From the NCBI GenBank assembly GCA_005779435.1, contig SXJH01000181.1:1-6183 (forward strand): DNA of 6,183 nucleotides, given 5' to 3'. The first letter of the stretch is position 1; the number at the start of each line of letters is the position of its first letter. The notes below the pieces were generated by a model that was given only the letters and a program-made list of their open reading frames with translations, ran no database searches and had not been told where the DNA came from. A program made the position numbers and the translations under genes. Shown here one piece after another: positions 6,098-6,183 of the stretch. Source of the stretch: Nitrosomonas sp. GTDB lineage: Bacteria > Pseudomonadota > Gammaproteobacteria > Burkholderiales > Nitrosomonadaceae.

Positions 6098-6183
6098 GTG
6101 GATTTCCCAATTTTTTGTAATCGATTCACCAATTGGTTTTGCAGCTCATCGTTAATCCATGCTTTTCGCGGCACTGCCCAAAG
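6094..6183 (-). CDS. Unidentified protein, C-terminal 29 residues (partial)
   Basis: A minus-strand frame is open from the right edge to a TGA at 6094-6096, giving 29 residues beginning LWAVPRKAWINDELQ and ending in KIGKST. The stop overlaps the dsbB start codon in an ATGA, a common sign of translational coupling, and this is the main reason to call it a real gene end. The visible tail is charged and Gln/Asn-rich, looks helical and soluble, and has no recognisable motif. I do not recognise the family. It is probably in one operon with dsbB. Confidence 0.55.
   Translation of the reverse strand, partial: LWAVPRKAWINDELQNQLVNRLQKIGKST

Noticed and set aside
1..6183. CRISPR array, tRNA, rRNA or a multi-gene defence system
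   Set aside because: No regularly spaced repeats, cloverleaf-like segments or rRNA stretches are seen, and the coding space is filled by recognised household genes.

Overview
This window looks like a piece of an ordinary chromosome from a betaproteobacterium. The protein features (NuoM/NuoN type, 636-residue HtpG, Ogt with a GGFM active-site loop, XerD ending in HHPRG) and the moderate GC content fit a Nitrosomonas-like (Nitrosomonadaceae) organism. That placement is inference from sequence character, not a database match. No phage, plasmid or defence gene is visible.

Layout, left to right. The + strand opens with the 3' end of nuoM (1-285) followed by complete nuoN (336-1781), the distal end of the respiratory complex I operon. 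A 372-bp gene-free stretch (1782-2153) follows. It holds a strong hairpin and a rho-independent terminator that close the nuo operon, then about 55 bp in which I see nothing, then a 151-bp MITE-like element with imperfect inverted ends of about 24 bp (1916-2066), and finally a textbook heat-shock (RpoH, sigma-32) promoter in front of htpG. htpG (2154-4064) encodes the bacterial Hsp90 and starts with GTG inside an ATGTG overlap. After 149 bp with a possible promoter come ogt (4214-4720, O6-alkylguanine DNA repair) and xerD (4707-5618, chromosome dimer resolution), which overlap by 14 bp and are probably co-transcribed. On the opposite strand, dsbB (5603-6097) converges on xerD. The two genes share a 16-bp perfect palindrome that contains both stop codons, so both proteins end in HPRG. 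Upstream of dsbB, an unidentified gene runs off the right edge (6094-6183, minus strand) and is joined to dsbB by a 4-bp ATGA stop/start overlap.

The genes belong to separate household functions: energy conversion (nuo), protein quality control (htpG), DNA repair and chromosome segregation (ogt-xerD), and periplasmic disulfide formation (dsbB). The points most worth a second look are the MITE-like element wedged between the nuo terminator and the htpG heat-shock promoter, and the palindromic shared ending of xerD and dsbB. I found no convincing novel multi-gene system.
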